Assembly: GCA_028023455.1 (NCBI GenBank)
Contig: JAQFVV010012396.1
Location: forward strand, 24,199,330-24,263,329
Length of the DNA: 64,000 nt
Direction: 5' to 3'
Source: Epiperipatus broadwayi
Taxonomy: Eukaryota; Onychophora; Udeonychophora; Euonychophora; Peripatidae
Of the stretch, positions 11,090 to 24,530 are shown in pieces. The position numbers and the translations under genes are program-made. Within the stretch, counting starts at the first letter, position 1, and each line of letters starts with the position of its first letter. Under the pieces are notes generated by a model that saw only the letters and a program-made list of their open reading frames with translations, had not been told where the DNA came from and ran no database searches.

Positions 11090-11335
11090 AACCACAGTGG
11101 TAGTCAGAAGCTGAATAAACAGTCACTTTCTATGTTTTATTGTAGAAAGAAGGCTATCTGCTTGGTTATGGCCATGGAAACAGCATATTTCTAGTGATCT
11201 AGATAGAAATAGTGCCATCAAGTGGCTGACACAATAGAACAGAACACTACCCAAAATTGATATCATACACACAAGGGATGAAAAAAAATTTATCATCCAA
11301 CATTTTCTCAGATGCCTAGTTAATAATGCCATTTT
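11090..11335 (-). mobile_element. LINE 3'-end fragment
   Basis: On the minus strand the conceptual 'GSVLFYCVSHLMAL' and the DNA 'gttctgttctattgtgtcag' match the end of the plus-strand LINE at 9911-9931. The fragment therefore carries the last codons and 3' UTR of the same LINE family. The two pieces face each other about 1.2 kb apart. No A-tail or target-site duplication is evident. Confidence 0.5.
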
Positions 11336-11339
11336 ATTC

Positions 11340-14300
11340 TAATCTATAAAAAATGACTCACCATCACCAAAGAACTAAATCAACAGATTAGTAACAAAAA
11401 AGTATTCATGGATTAATATATCTAAAGTGTTATAAACTAATGTAATGATCAGAAGAATTGTAAGCCCTGATCAAGATTGTTATTATTTTTGTTTTTTTAC
11501 CTTCTTTTATTTCTTTTTGTACATCTATATATCAATAATGCCTTTTGAAACATAGGAAATATGTGATTGTTTTGAACAATGGTAACCTTCATATTGTCAT
11601 CACATTGTTTGAATATTATTGTAAAATTTTGATTAACATTAATCAGTATTAAACAATATCCCAAATGTATGATGTTCTGAAACAACACTCAAAGCAGAAA
11701 TATGTATAAAAACAAATAATATTTTATAATTTTGAAATACAATGCAGTATTGCAATATATAATTACTGATCTTTTTTTATTAGTTTTTCATTTTTTTTGA
11801 AGCAACATGCTATGTTATAAGACTGTAGAAAATATAGGAAGAGATTATATGTAAAATATATAATGTAAAAAAAATTTTAGGAAAGAAGAAAACTACTTCC
11901 AATCATAGAAACTGAATTAAATTTGGGAAATCTTTATTCTATAATGATTATAAATGTTTGAAAATAATGATAGTGATGAACTACTTTTAAATCAATAAAA
12001 TTAACCTAACTAGTTTGAATCCAAAGTATTTTCAGATAATTTGCAATGACTAATACATATTTTGTATAAAAGTAATAGGTTACTGATGGACTTGTAATTT
12101 CTAATACATTCTTATTTTTCCTTTTTTTAAATACAAACATAACTTCTTTAATCTTCTACTATCTGGTATAATATTGTTTTAATAGATTTGGTGTTAGATG
12201 TGCCAAAAATTTCTTTATTTTTTTATATGTATTTGTGAAAATATTTATAAATAGTTATGCTTGAATGCCTCACATCTTTATTTAAACCATGTAGCATTTT
12301 AATTAAAGGTGTAATTGTATGTAATATTATAGTTTTTTGGCATTTAACATTTTATGATGTCATCTTATCTTTAGTCATAAAACCAACTTTAGTTTTTGTT
12401 TTTCACATATCAAGATATGCTTTATATCTTCCCTTTTATTATTTTTATAGTTTATTACTAATGTCACAATTGCAGTTTTTTATGTCATTGTTAAGTCTTT
12501 TCCATGTCATTTTCAAATTATTGTCATATTTTTTCTATTCTGCATGCAACTCAGAAAAAAATAATTGAATTGCTGCTTTTTGTTTCTGCTATCTATATAA
12601 CAGTTTTAACAAAATATATTTTGTTCCTATTTTAGCTACCTTTAAAACCTGTTAAAATTTTTATATTATTTAGATTGAATTCACTGGATGTTTTCTGAAG
12701 GATCAAGATATAATGTAGATATTGATTATTGATATTTTCTTTTTTAATAGCTTTTATGCATTTAACTTTTCATTTCCTATGAATTTAAATTAAGAAGATA
12801 TCAGTCTTGAATACATATTTCTTGTTAAACAAATATATTTCAATTTTGCACTGTCTTCATTTGGCTGCTTCCATATCTATTTCCTCTGTATTTTTTTTCA
12901 AAAAGAGAACTCTTGATATATAAGTTTACTTTTTATTTATATTTGCATAACTAAATTTATCTATATCACTCCAGCTCTCAGCATTTCCTAAATCAATAGA
13001 GTCTGATCTGATCAAAAATAGTGGCACATCTGCAAACAAATGTCTATTACCATGCTGAGACATATATATGAATTATTGGTTTTTTGGTATTTACCATAAA
13101 TTAGATTTTGATACTCCATTACATATATTATTCATTAATACAAAATTGTTTTGCAATTTGTTTATTTTTAAAAAAATCTATTCTAATTGACTGTTTATGT
13201 GGGACGTTATTATTAACAGCAGAGATAGAAGTCAATCAATGAGTGTGACCTTTGCAACAACCAAAAGAAATGATAAACAAACATAATAATTATTATAACA
13301 TGCTAAATGTAACCTTGTAATGACTGTAGAACCCAATTTGTGCAATGTGATTAATTCTACATATAGAACACACAAAATCATTATTCTATTTATGTGATAT
13401 TTTGCAATAATGTCTTTTAACTTCCAGCATTAAACTTTTATTTCTGAAAACTTCATCATTTCATGTAATTATAACTCTCTATTGCATTTGATCCTCAGCT
13501 ATATCTTTCCAGTGAAATCAATCAAAATTGCATGTCTTTAGAATGACATTGAAATAATTTTTATAATGTACATTAGAGACTATCTCTTTCACAAAATTCA
13601 TACTCAAGTTCATTGTAAAATAAATTTAAAAATGCTGTTATGGTTCATTCTATTTACATCCCTAATCAATGTATGTATATTTTTTTAATAACTGATTCCT
13701 CAATATTGCATTCAGAAATCTGAAGAATATATTGATTCATTTACAATTACATCATTGTATTTTTAGGATTGTTTTGAAGAGTCATTAAAGAATATTTTTG
13801 TTGCCTTCATGGTATATCAGTACATGGTCTAAGTTTTGTTTCCATACAATAAATTGAGTAAAATAACAGTACTGTGTGTAAAGTTTAAATGCAGCCCCTA
13901 AATGTTTACAATGCAATGTCTTTTCTTTTAACTTATTAAAAGCAACATTAACATATTAGAATATGTTCTGTGACTCAAAATCTAGCTTCACTTTTCTACT
14001 TAATAAACACTACTTAAAAGTATTTAAATTGGCTTACATTTTAAATTGATAAACATTTAAGCTAATTGTTAATGAAAATTTTTCTTTCTTCACTGGCAAA
14101 TAAAAGAACTTGTGTATTTTTGAACATCCATTGGTAAACTCTTTATATATGCCATTCAAAATATCAAGTACATAATGAAGAATTGCATTCAAAATTGGCA
14201 AAGATAGTACAATCATCAGCATTTTAGAACTAATTAATATAAAGTTCTTGACCTTATTTTTAATCAACACAAATTAAAAATTCCATCACTAAACCAGTAC

Positions 14301-15660
14301 TACATTTTGATACATATGTTATGAATTATCTAAAATGTTTTCAAAGATTACCATACAAATTACACAATTGGAATTAGCATATATATATATAATATGAGTT
14401 TTCATTTCATATGTCTTACATTTTCCATACACAATAATAAAAATCATGTAATAGAGATTTAATAGAAATCAATTGTAATGAAAAATCAACCAAATTTAAG
14501 CACTCATAGATCTGTTTAAAGATTCAAGCCTCTCAATCAAATCAAATAAAAGCATCATATAAATCCTTCTTTTGTTCATAACACTTTTTTTGCATTTGCC
14601 TGTCAACAAAAACTATGACTATAATGATTTTCTACAATACAAAGTCCTTCATCATCTTATTTAACTTAGGCAATTCTTTCAATTTTTTTAAGATTTTTTA
14701 CATGAAAATAATCAATAATTTAAAATGAATAAATAAATAAAGTCAGTAATCTATATCACTCTCCTAGTTAGAATTAGCTTTCTCCAGATTCTTTCTAGGT
14801 TAATAATTTACAGATTTTAAGAAAGGAATGTAAGGTTTATTTTATTTGTTTTAATATTATGTAACTTATAAAAAATGATCAGTCATATTCTCATTATTGA
14901 AGAATTCCACTTATATTCACACACACACATGTAGTAAAATTTGTTTAAATCAAACTTTACTAACTTAAAATAAATAATTTTAGAAAGACTATGTGCTTTG
15001 CTTTTATTTTCTGTTTATTTTTTAAATATACATATTTCCTCTGCATATTATAAATGAAGTGTGAACCAATTGTGTTTTAGAAGAAAATATCTGATAATTT
15101 GTCAACAACAAAATGGTAAGGAAATAATTACTTGAAAGCCATATAACATAATAATTTTAGTTGCTTATTAACAAGTTATGTGAAGCAAGATTTTTTTTTA
15201 TTTATCTACAATTTTCTAGGTAATCTCTTAATTTTTTAGAATTTAATCACGCAAAAAATCCAATTGATAGCAGGGAGACTGGGTGCATAGATTCAAGATC
15301 ATGTCTTGCACATTGATTCAGGATTAATATTAAGTCATAATGTTTACGCTGTCATTTTAGCTTTATAAGGGGATTATATTTAATAGTAAATTGTATCTGA
15401 TAGATATAGGGAATCTGAAGTCAAATTGGGAAAAGTATTTATGTTTTATATATTGTTTGTGACAACAGTTACAAACATATTTCTAACCAACTAATGAAGA
15501 TTCCGAATAACTAATGTTAAAGATATTTTGATTGTATTTTTTAGCACATCCATGTTTCAGTTATTCGTAAAGAAATTTTTTTTATTTTTGAAATTTTTAT
15601 AGTTCTTTGATTAATAATTTTTAGTTTATATGTGAAAATAAATTAAAGCAAAAAATCATG
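11340..15660. other. AT-rich sequence without recognised genes
   Basis: Open frames here (for example 12257-12568, rich in Leu/Phe/Tyr) are what A+T-rich DNA gives by chance and show no domain. A short (AC)n at ~14920-14930 and a (TA)n at ~14381-14392 are the only simple repeats noted. Confidence 0.5.
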
Positions 15661-15665
15661 TATTT

Positions 15666-15669
<4 letters not shown>

Positions 15670-15720
<51 letters not shown>
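15670..15720 (+). repeat. Compound microsatellite (TA)n(TG)n
   Basis: About 16 TA units are followed by about 10 TG units. The same TA-to-TG compound structure occurs at 25157-25188 and 37368-37449. Confidence 0.9.
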
Positions 15721-15721
<1 letters not shown>

Positions 15722-16439
15722 AATAAATGCAAATTTATAGTGTTTTAAATTTTATTTTTCATATTTTAGCACATTCTAGTAATGAACAAACCTTTGGATT
15801 TATTTAACTGATGCTGCAACTTATTTTTAAAAACAGATTTTATGATTATATCCTTATATTTGCCATCTTTAGGAAAATATGTAGAATATAATGGCTTTAC
15901 TAGAAAAAAAGCAATAATAAAAAAATTGCCTAATTGAGATTTTCATTTTCTTCAAGTACTTATGTAGTTTAGAATTATTATGAATGTCTTTAAGTATACT
16001 ATCAGTTTAGATATAAAGAGGAAAATATGAAATATAAAACTGTCCCAAACTCAAATTGAAATTATTTATTTATAGTAATTCGTAAACTAGAATTGAGATG
16101 CTATCTGATTACTATTTTATTTGCTGAAAAGTTGCTTAATTACACTTACTAGAAATAAATTAAATCTTGTAATTGTTTTAAATAGCATAGGCTGCAAACT
16201 TAAAAGAATCATAACTTAATAGTTTGCAAAATAAACTCATAATCAAGATTTATATAATGTATTCATATACTTCAAATCATAAATAGTCAAGAACTAAAAT
16301 GGTTTCTAAATCTATGTTCCAGCATAGTAGCTACAGTTTAATCAATAAATCCAATACCCACAATCTGTTGTCAGGGCAACCTCTATAGATGAAAGAATTC
16401 CACCAATTATGGCTATTCTATGGTTTATTAAACTCTAGC
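15721..16439. other. AT-rich sequence without recognised genes
   Basis: No frame, repeat or motif can be supported here. Confidence 0.5.
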
Positions 16440-16770
16440 TATTGTACTGTATAAACATATATATAATACACAATATATGTAATATAGAAAGTGTACCAAT
16501 ATCTCTAACAAGTCTTCATTGATAAGTGCCACAAGAAAAAGCATTTAAAAATCTCTATCTATAATAATCCCTATCATCAAACCAGTTTTGAGCTTTTGGC
16601 TCACCTCAGTGAGGCATTAAAGATTTTTAAATGCTTTCTCTTGTGGCATATATCGATGCAAGTCTGCTACAGCTATTAGTATGTTCCCTATATTACATAT
16701 CTGTAATACAAGTTTAAAACAAGTCATGTGATATATATGACTTTCTTTTTCAATTAATACACAATATATA
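16440..16770. repeat. Imperfect long inverted repeat
   Basis: 'tgccacaagaaaaagcattt' near 16527 is inverted as 'aaatgctttctcttgtggca' near 16629. The outer part 'acacaatatatgtaatatag' (~16470) has a loose inverse near 16690 and 16760. It looks like a degenerate foldback element. Confidence 0.5.
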
Positions 16771-16814
16771 TATTCCATACATAATTCATATGAATATATT
16801 TTACAAGGGCATAT

Positions 16815-16938
16815 AGACAATTGTCAACAATTATGGTAATAAATATTAACAATTTAAAGATGTGTTACATTGAAAGCTTGGTTTACCAAAGAAGCAAAAA
16901 TTGTTAAAATTTATTATCATAATTGTTGACAATTGTCT
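16815..16938. repeat. Near-perfect hairpin, ~41-bp arms
   Basis: Left arm 16815-16855 starts 'agacaattgtcaacaattat'. Right arm 16898-16938 ends 'ataattgttgacaattgtct'. The arms are nearly identical in inverse orientation, with a 42-bp spacer, which suggests a small foldback/MITE-like element or a recent palindrome. Confidence 0.75.
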
Positions 16939-17269
16939 AAACACTTTTGTAGGATACATAAAACTCACGAATATCTGTTTGAATTTTACATTAGGCATTT
17001 ATTGAACATATTGATCTGTCTATATGTTTTAAAATAAAATGTTTAATTGATTTTATACTTATCAGTTTAAATTGTATTACCCATTAAATGCTATACATTG
17101 ATGTAGCAGCAATAGAGAAAAATTCGACAGCTATTGGCTCCATATTAAAGTTCAACATATTTTTTCTGATGCTTGAATATAACATGATAATCCAAATTAC
17201 AATTTCACAATAATTTTTATATGCAATATAAATAAATTAGATCTTAAGGTGTATATTATATTTGATTAA

Positions 17270-17492
17270 AACGAACTCTATTGAAAGTTTTTAAGTTACT
17301 TTTGTGAATTATAAGTATAAATTTATTTAAACACACATTGATTACATAATATTTGCTAAGGCTGAAACCTCAAGAATATGTGTGTAAAATGTGATAGTAG
17401 GGACCTCTACAGGTCTTAACCAAGACCTGTAGAGGTCCCTACTATCGCAATTTATCCGCATATTCTTGAGGTTTCAGCCTTAGTAAATATTT
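17270..17492. repeat. Repeat family C, palindromic copy (70-bp arms)
   Basis: Arms 17348-17417 and 17422-17491 are inverse copies with about five differences and a 4-bp loop. The inner part is 'gacctctacaggtctt/aagacctgtagaggtc'. A single arm recurs at 62653-62723, and a flank-plus-arm version at 29945-30045. Several mismatches are of CG-to-TG/CA type. Confidence 0.85.
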
Positions 17493-17499
17493 TGTGAAT

Positions 17500-19040
17500 T
17501 ATTTAAGTGGGATACTTTCTTTTTGTCACACAATAAAATTATATATATAAAATAGTATGATGTATATAATAATTAGTAAAGAAAAGTCCTGGTTGTTAAA
17601 GTAGTGACAGAGTAGCACATTTCAGAGCTTAAGATCTATGAATTGTGACTCCACAACTTCCGGTGCTCAAATAGAATTCCATATCAATAAACCATTCAAT
17701 TACTATAATTTTGGAGTTAAAGATTGACAGATATGTATATATATTAAAATGGACTTGAATGTATTGATTTCTTGATTTTTTTTCATTAGTCATTTTCTTT
17801 TCCAAAAAAAAAAAGCAATAAAAATCTTTTTAAAAGCAAAAAAAAAAAAGACAAAAAAATCATATTAAAAGAAATTCTCGAAAGAACAACCAGTAGAATC
17901 AAATAAAAACTAGTGGTTTATTAAAATAATATTTATCTTAATAAAACCTATTTTAGTTTGGTTTAAATGATTATAGAAACAATTAATATCAGAAATAAAA
18001 CAAGATTTATTTAATCACTGCTTTTTTTTTCTATTTTTGTCAAATATATTTTTCTTTGTAATTGCTTCTAATTTTTCTTAAATGTTGACTTTTCATTTAG
18101 TATTTATTTTAACATTTTATCTAATATTTTAATTATTTTTTTTATGATTCATATAGCTTTTTACTATCCTTCAAAATATTAAAATCCATTATTACAAAAA
18201 AAATAATAATGTTGAAAATGTTATTGAATTTAAAGTAAAATTAACAATTACTAGAAATTTTATTATTAAATATTTGCTTATATAAAGTTTAAAAAAGTAG
18301 TCCCTTTGATTTTAAAATATATATGTTTTATTAATGATGTATTAAAGATGATTTCTCTATGTTTTTATATGTGAGATCGTTTGCTACGTGACATATATAT
18401 CATTAGCCTACTTCATTTCAAAAATTGAATAAAGAATAACTAACTAATCATGACATCAAATTGTTAAAATATTGAATGATAGTCAAGCAGCAAATTTACT
18501 GTCTTAGAAAAATACTTTCATTCCTATGACCAAATTCAAATTTTTATATTCACATTACTCTTCTTTTCATTTTATTAAATGATACAGAATGCTGTACAAA
18601 AATCTTAGTTGGTATGATTACTTAAAAAATATATAAATTATTATTAATCTAATTCTTTAATGAGATATTCTCATTTTGTCAGAAAAAGATAAAAATATTA
18701 ATATTAATAAACTAAATATCCATGATGTCTACTATATTTTAATGTAAGTTCTATCATATATTATTTATAATAGATAAAAGTTCACAAGTTGTACGTTTTG
18801 AGAGAATACAATAAAAATGTTTAGTATACTGCCTTGTATATCTATAATACTTTTCGCTCACATTCATATATATATATATATACATGAATTTTTAACATGT
18901 TTGTTTTATACAATTTAATATTATTAAAATAACGTAGCTATTTGCTAATAAAGTGACTAAGAACATTTTTATATATATTTACTGTTTATGTGTTCTTCTC
19001 TTCACATTCACTCATTAAGAAGATTCTTGTACCATATAAT
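17500..19040. other. AT-rich sequence without recognised genes
   Basis: Poly-A and poly-T runs (for example ~17803-17850) and a (TA)n at ~18868-18880. Nothing else is supported. Confidence 0.5.
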
Positions 19041-19044
19041 AAAT

Positions 19045-19428
19045 AATATTTCTTCAGCACAATTTTCACTACTCTAACACAAGATTGAAATTGTTTTTAT
19101 CTGTTTTTAACACCTTATAAAAAGATGTTGACATGTGAAAAAAGGTGAATCCCAAGATGCACATTTCATGCTGAATCCACTTGTGCATCAAACATCTTTT
19201 CCACATGTTTTGGTCATATGTTTATGTTTACACATCACCACCAATTATTAAAAGCAGATAGAAATAATGGTTCATCATGAAATGTGCTCTGTGAGAATCG
19301 TAAAGCTTTTTTATATGTCTTTGGTATCTGTTTATGATTACATTCCTCCATGAGGTGTTAAAGCAGCTAGAAACCAGTCACTGCCTCGTTTCAGAGTAGA
19401 GTAGTGAAAATTATGCTACAGAAATATT
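19045..19428. mobile_element. 384-bp element with 31-bp terminal inverted repeats (MITE-like)
   Basis: Left terminus 19045-19075 (aatatttcttcagcacaatt...) and right terminus 19398-19428 are inverse copies with about three mismatches. Subterminal sequences also pair loosely ('gcacatttcatg' near 19160 and 'catgaaatgtgc' near 19276). There is no open frame. Size and structure fit a non-autonomous DNA transposon, but no clear target-site duplication is visible, so the superfamily is unknown. Confidence 0.65.
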
Positions 19429-20389
19429 CATTAAATGGATAACTTCTAGTCTAATTAATACATTGTATCACTTCTTTATTATTTTAAAATAATAAAGTGG
19501 ACAATGAAATGTTAGTGTTTGACCTATTGATATAATTTATATACCAGAACAATATTGTTCCATTACAATTTAACACTTTCTCTGGTCAAGATTTATTTTT
19601 CTTTAATACTTTTTTATGAATGGAAATAAAGTAATAGTTCATTATCAGCAGATATAGATTCTCCAGTTGTTTTGGCATTTTTAAACCCAAATTGATTTTA
19701 AATTTATATAATCATTCTTATCTGCAGTTACCTATTTTGTATTCTTGATAAAACTTTTTAGACAATATTTTAACTTTCTTCACTTAGGTCTATTAACATA
19801 AGTTATGTTAAATGGAGAAAACTCTGGAAACTTGTTTAGAGCTCTGAAAAATTTATCTATTAGGTTGCATTTCAATCCATCACAGATTACTTCAAACTGA
19901 ACCAAAAAGAAAGCCATCTCAAAGATACTCAATTTATCTAGACTCAAATAATGACTATTCATTAAAGTCTTGTATGCCTCCACATCCTCATGAAATAGAT
20001 GCAAGCCCTGCTTACATATAATCTGAGCCTTACAAGTTAATTAAGAATCAAACAAGATAAATGATATTTTTATCAAAATCCCTGCACCATGTCAAGCTTT
20101 CTAGTTGTTACATGAGTACATGATAAAGATTTAATCATTTTAGATTATGTGGGTGTTTGTGTTGACTCAATACAATCCATAAAAATACTTACAATAGCGC
20201 CACCAAAATCCAGATTACAACAATATCCCTAACTAATTTTAAGGTTTTTATTTATTTCTTACTATAACAAATATCAACAGCAGATCTGATTCAACCAAAC
20301 CAAGAAACATTCAGAAAAATTATATGTTGTATCATAGTCCCTTTAATTTATGAGCAATTAAAACACCATCTGATTAATCACTAATTATT
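19429..20389. other. AT-rich sequence; possible edge of LINE relic
   Basis: The minus-strand frame at 19780-20004 (74 codons, slightly acidic and less compositionally biased) might be a tail of the ORF1-like relic that follows, but no motif is recognised. Confidence 0.3.
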
Positions 20390-22160
20390 TTTCTTTTTTT
20401 TCCTTTAACTTTATACCATATATTCTTAGGATATTTGGTAATACATCCCAGACTTGGTCAAAGTGATTGCAACTCTTTTCTGATAAATGTACTAAATTGA
20501 GATTCATTCTTAGTTTTTTTTAATAACCTCAGTTCTGGATTCTGATTATCTTTTCTATATTTTCTTTTCCAGTAGAACTACTTCACTATAGTTCCTATTT
20601 CTTTGTAATTCAATTGTATTGATGCCAATGGGCTTTAGCCAGTTGATGACTTTGTTCACTCTGAAGGTTCATATTGTAGCATTTTACAGCTTTGTGACCT
20701 GTTCAATGAACTTATCAGTGACTAGCAGTATCTGGTCTATTTAATAAAGCAAATCATATATTATAATTTGAATAATTTTACCTTCGGTCATATTACAAGC
20801 ATTCAAGGTTGACTTCTGAAAAAAATCATTTCCCCCAGTACTGGATTTCAATTTATCCTGTGTTATTTGATAATGAATAAATCTCCTGGCATTCCTCTAA
20901 CCAAAAAGTATGCAACAGAGCTTTTTGATATTTTTGAAAGGTTTTGAGCCTATTGAATAATGAGTGTCTTCCTAAGACTGTCCATCCTCTTGCAAGTGAC
21001 TACATGAAATTGTTAATTTGCATTCTTCTGACATGAGGATAAGGGGGAAAGTGTGTGTCTAAGCACTTTAAATCCTCAACAGGTGTTTCACCAGTTTGAC
21101 ATTGGAATATTCTGATTTTCAAAGATTGGTTTACACTAGGATGAGTTTCACTATTATTTCATATCTTTCCTTTCTTTAATAATTCTAGGTTGCCACCTTT
21201 CATTTCCCATTCTTCCATTTTTACTTTTAATGCTTGAATTTCACTATAAATTACCATTATATCATCATCATTTTTTAATATTCTATCCCATGATGTTCTC
21301 CTTTTCCAAGTCTTATTATCCTCTGGACTTCTGCTTTTCTTGAATAATCTTTTTTGTTGATGTTTCTAGATATCTTCAACCTTTTCATCTAGGTTTTGAT
21401 GCTTTTCAGTCATATCATGAAATTGCTAGTTTATACTCTACTGCATAATTTTGAACTCTTCTTCCCTCATGTGTTGTATATTTTTTTATATTACAGAGTC
21501 TTTTTGCCTTTGCAGTAAATTTTGGAATTTTCCATTCATCATTTGTTCAATGTTTTGTATTATCTACTTTGTATTCTTTATATCTTGGTTAACATTTTGC
21601 TGAATATTTGGAAAATTTGTGTATCTATATTTTTAATTAAAGTACACAGAATTTCCATGTCAAATGTTCTAGGTATCTCATCTGCAACTTGTTTCACTGT
21701 CTGATCTATATCTTGATCTTTTAGTTCTGGTAACATTGGCTGCACGCAATTACATTATTTTAAGATTTGTCAGAATTTTCAGATTAATGTTGATTTTTTC
21801 CATTAATTTTGACTGAGGTCTTGTTACCATTTAATGTATCAAAAATGGTACCTTTTTATTTTAGCTATGCTATTTATTTATAATGAGTTTCTAAAATTTA
21901 ATTTCTTTCTTTAAATAGATTCCTTGCCACAAACTATCTTTAAATGTCTCAATGTTCTACTTTATTATTTTAGATTTTGCATTATTTAAATTATTTAAAC
22001 ATTACATTAAGACAGTACACCAGTTCTTTCCTTCTGTATCACAATGGCCCTATACTGCATTAAACCTGCCTGCACTTTCTTTTTTTTTTTTTCAAAATCA
22101 TCTACCTATTGATATTAAAACATTTTACCTGCCCTTTTTTATCTCTATTTTGGCTGTCTA
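20390..22160 (-). pseudogene. ORF1-like coiled-coil relic of a LINE (minus strand)
   Basis: On the minus strand, conceptual pieces in changing frames are Lys/Glu/Gln-rich and heptad-like. Examples are 'MTEKHQNLDEKVEDI' (~21390) and 'IQALKVKMEEWEMKGGN' (~21200), preceded by 'MLPELKDQDIDQTVKQVADE' (~21740-21680). Long amphipathic coiled coils followed by a more globular part (20400-21100) are typical of the RNA-binding ORF1 protein of L1-type LINEs. Many stops show that it is dead. It lies 3' (minus sense) of the ORF2 relic at 22400-24530, which is the wrong order for one element, so it is probably a separate copy. Confidence 0.45.
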
Positions 22161-22479
22161 ACACATTTATTGTTATGTCAATATTTCCTCCAATTTGTTT
22201 TTCTCATCAGTGTACAGAATTTATATATAAGCTATTGGTAGGTAATTTTAATCATTATGAGTATATTAAATATGTTAATTTTAGCATAAAGAGAGGAATA
22301 AGCTTTAGAGAGAAAGTTGATAAACTGTGTGGAATTATTTTGAAGCTTGTTTTGTAAGGTGATCTTCATCTCAAATGAGCCCATGTAAAATAGGAAACCT
22401 AAGAAATGGATTACCTTTCCTTGGAATATTTGATTGCATGGTTTGTTGGTATATATAAACTAGACTGTTGTTTGCCTCA

Positions 22480-23048
22480 TGTTAAATCTAAGTTTAGAGG
22501 AAATGGTATATTGATTGAGGATGGTTTGCAATGGATCCCTGAAAATGTTTTTGGATATTCTTTAAGAATGGATTTATGTAAAAAATAAAAAAAACAGTGT
22601 ACTAAGTCATGGGCCTTGGTGTATGGATTATGTAATGGTGAGTGATGGTGAACTTTTTCCATTGAAAGTTTTATGCATTTGTCTGCTCTACAATATGTTG
22701 GTAATTAAGTACAACATGGTGCTTGAAATGGCAGTGTTAGTTAGCATATCAATCAGAATGGAAATGGAAATAAAGTCAAATGCAGTCTCTACATGTAGGT
22801 GAACTGCAATCAGAGCACATTTTTGGTTTCCAACTGAGTTTAAGACTACTTTAAACATCAGAACATACTGTACAGTAAAAGAGCCTTTTCTTTGCAAAAT
22901 GAATATTGGAGATTAGAGAAAGAACATGTGGTTCTACATGATCTTTAATAACTTTTTCCAGTATCTTAATTCTTAATGGCCTCATATAAATTGGATAAAA
23001 AATGGAAAGAGTAGTAGTTAAGCCAGATACTTTTGGTAAATGGTACAA
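22480..23048 (-). pseudogene. LINE reverse transcriptase relic
   Basis: Pieces in three frames give 'LRIKILEKVIKDHVEPHVLS' (motif following NFRPI), then 'VETAFDFI' (motif A, Asp kept), then 'SSTMLYLITNIL', then a degraded motif B region ending 'KTFSGIHCKPSSINIPF'. Order and spacing match LINE RTs. Motif B lacks QGSPLS, and I cannot find YADD in the expected place before 22400, so it is non-functional. Confidence 0.6.
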
Positions 23049-23298
23049 TTGAGAATAGATTTAGATCTTTGATATCATATAATCTATAGGACAAATAATT
23101 TTCCATTTACAGATATATAATGCAGTAAATTGTCTAAGAAGAAAAAACAAAAGCAGAAATTCCATTGGAACCTTGATGAACTGAGGGGTAAACTTATCTG
23201 CAAATTGTATAGTATGAAATGGGGTACTGGTAGCAGGTGGTCTAAAACTCTGTGGATGTGATGAATGCATTGAGCATTTGTAATGTTTGTTTAAATGT

Positions 23299-23299
<1 letters not shown>

Positions 23300-23391
<92 letters not shown>
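23300..23391. repeat. (TA)n microsatellite, about 46 units
   Basis: Uninterrupted TA run within the LINE relic. The IYIYIY reading frame over it is an artefact of the repeat. Confidence 0.95.
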
Positions 23392-23393
<2 letters not shown>

Positions 23394-24005
23394 ATTAATC
23401 ATGTTATAGGTTGCACACATATTACCATAAACATGGAGTGTCATAAGACTTTTTAATTTAGGTAGGTGATCCAGGGTCCAGTGCATTTATTCCTGGGTTC
23501 ATGTTCATTAATGAGTGTGATTAATCCATCTTTTGTTAATAGTAAGATGTCCTTTAAGTTGGTTGGTGGTTTTTATAAGTCTGGGAAAGCATTTGTGACT
23601 TTGACATTGTATGATGTGCAGGATTGATTAATACAATCTGTGTATGCAACCCATCAACCAATGACAGAAGTAAAAAAGGTGGACATGAACTGTCTATCAG
23701 ATGTTGGATATTAAATGATATATATAAGCATAAGGTACTTTTGCATTGTATCAAGGTCTATTTGTTCCAGTTTTCACAACATAATATATCTTTCAGAGAG
23801 TAAGAATTCTATGGTATATGAAGGGAGAAGAATTTGAATTGTTTTAGGCAAATTAATGACTGTGATATGTAGTTCATCAAAATTTAGGATGAGAGATTAC
23901 TCAAACTAGTCAGAGAAAGGAAAAGGATTAAGGTCAAGTTGAATAAAGTGATGTAGCAGTGGTGAGTAAAATCAAAGATTGATGGATGTGGCATGCCACT
24001 TATTA

Positions 24006-24470
24006 TTAAAAGTAGCAGTGTTGGAAGGCAAAAAGTCTTGACCACTCATAAATAAAAAGGTTATTGGATGAAGCCACTTTGACATGAATGATTGGCAATT
24101 GATACTTTGACATGAATAATTGGTAATTGGTGTTAAAATCCTTCATTAAAAAGTTTGATGGGAGAGGAAGAAAGGCAAACAAAGATTTAATTGCCAGAAT
24201 AATGGTTGAAATAACAGTAGGACCAGGAAAGATATAGACAAATATAATATTCATTGTCATAGTATGGCTGTTAAATGGGGTGATTAAGAGATTTGAGTCT
24301 TTATAAATAATCTTGATTGATGAGAATGGGCAGCTGGGAGTAATACCAGTTTTAGATGATGGTGAATATATATGTGTTCCTAGAGCTTGCATAGACATCC
24401 TGTCTATTAAGGTAAGCTGCAGGGTCAACATGGCTCCATTATATATTTTTGTCTCAATAAATTCAAGCAC
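24006..24470 (-). pseudogene. LINE AP-endonuclease domain fragment
   Basis: A 154-codon minus-strand stretch. 'VYIFPGPTVISTIILAIKSL' followed by 'FAFLPLPSNFLMKDFNTNYQ' matches the exonuclease/endonuclease/phosphatase fold. The last block corresponds to the GDFN metal/active-site motif, with G changed to K. The N-terminal catalytic Asn/Glu part and the final SDH motif are not visible. In a live element the domain nicks target DNA to prime reverse transcription. Confidence 0.55.
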
Positions 24471-24530
24471 ATAAGGTTGTATATTGATTATCCTAATTTT
24501 TAATGGGAAATGTTTAGATACTGAGTTGAA

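Larger units (their letters stand above)
22400..24530 (-). mobile_element. Decayed L1/Tx1-like LINE: endonuclease to RT
   Basis: Minus-strand relic reading, from high to low coordinate, endonuclease C-terminal half (24470-24006), linker, RT fingers (23048-22851) and palm (22897-22480). A ~96-bp (TA)n at 23300-23391 has expanded inside the linker. The RT part aligns by motif with the relic at 8784-9080: 'LYLITNIL' versus 'IYLITNLL', and 'FSGIHCKPSSIN' versus 'TTGIFIPAIKTN'. Numerous stops are present. Confidence 0.65.

Noticed and set aside
12257-12568. 103-codon hydrophobic frame resembling a membrane protein
   Set aside because: Leu/Phe/Tyr richness is expected from T-rich DNA; no start context, splice sites or domain.
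23061-23486. 141-codon minus-strand open frame with a long IYIYIY block
   Set aside because: The frame is kept open by the (TA)n microsatellite; the flanking parts are LINE linker relic in other frames.
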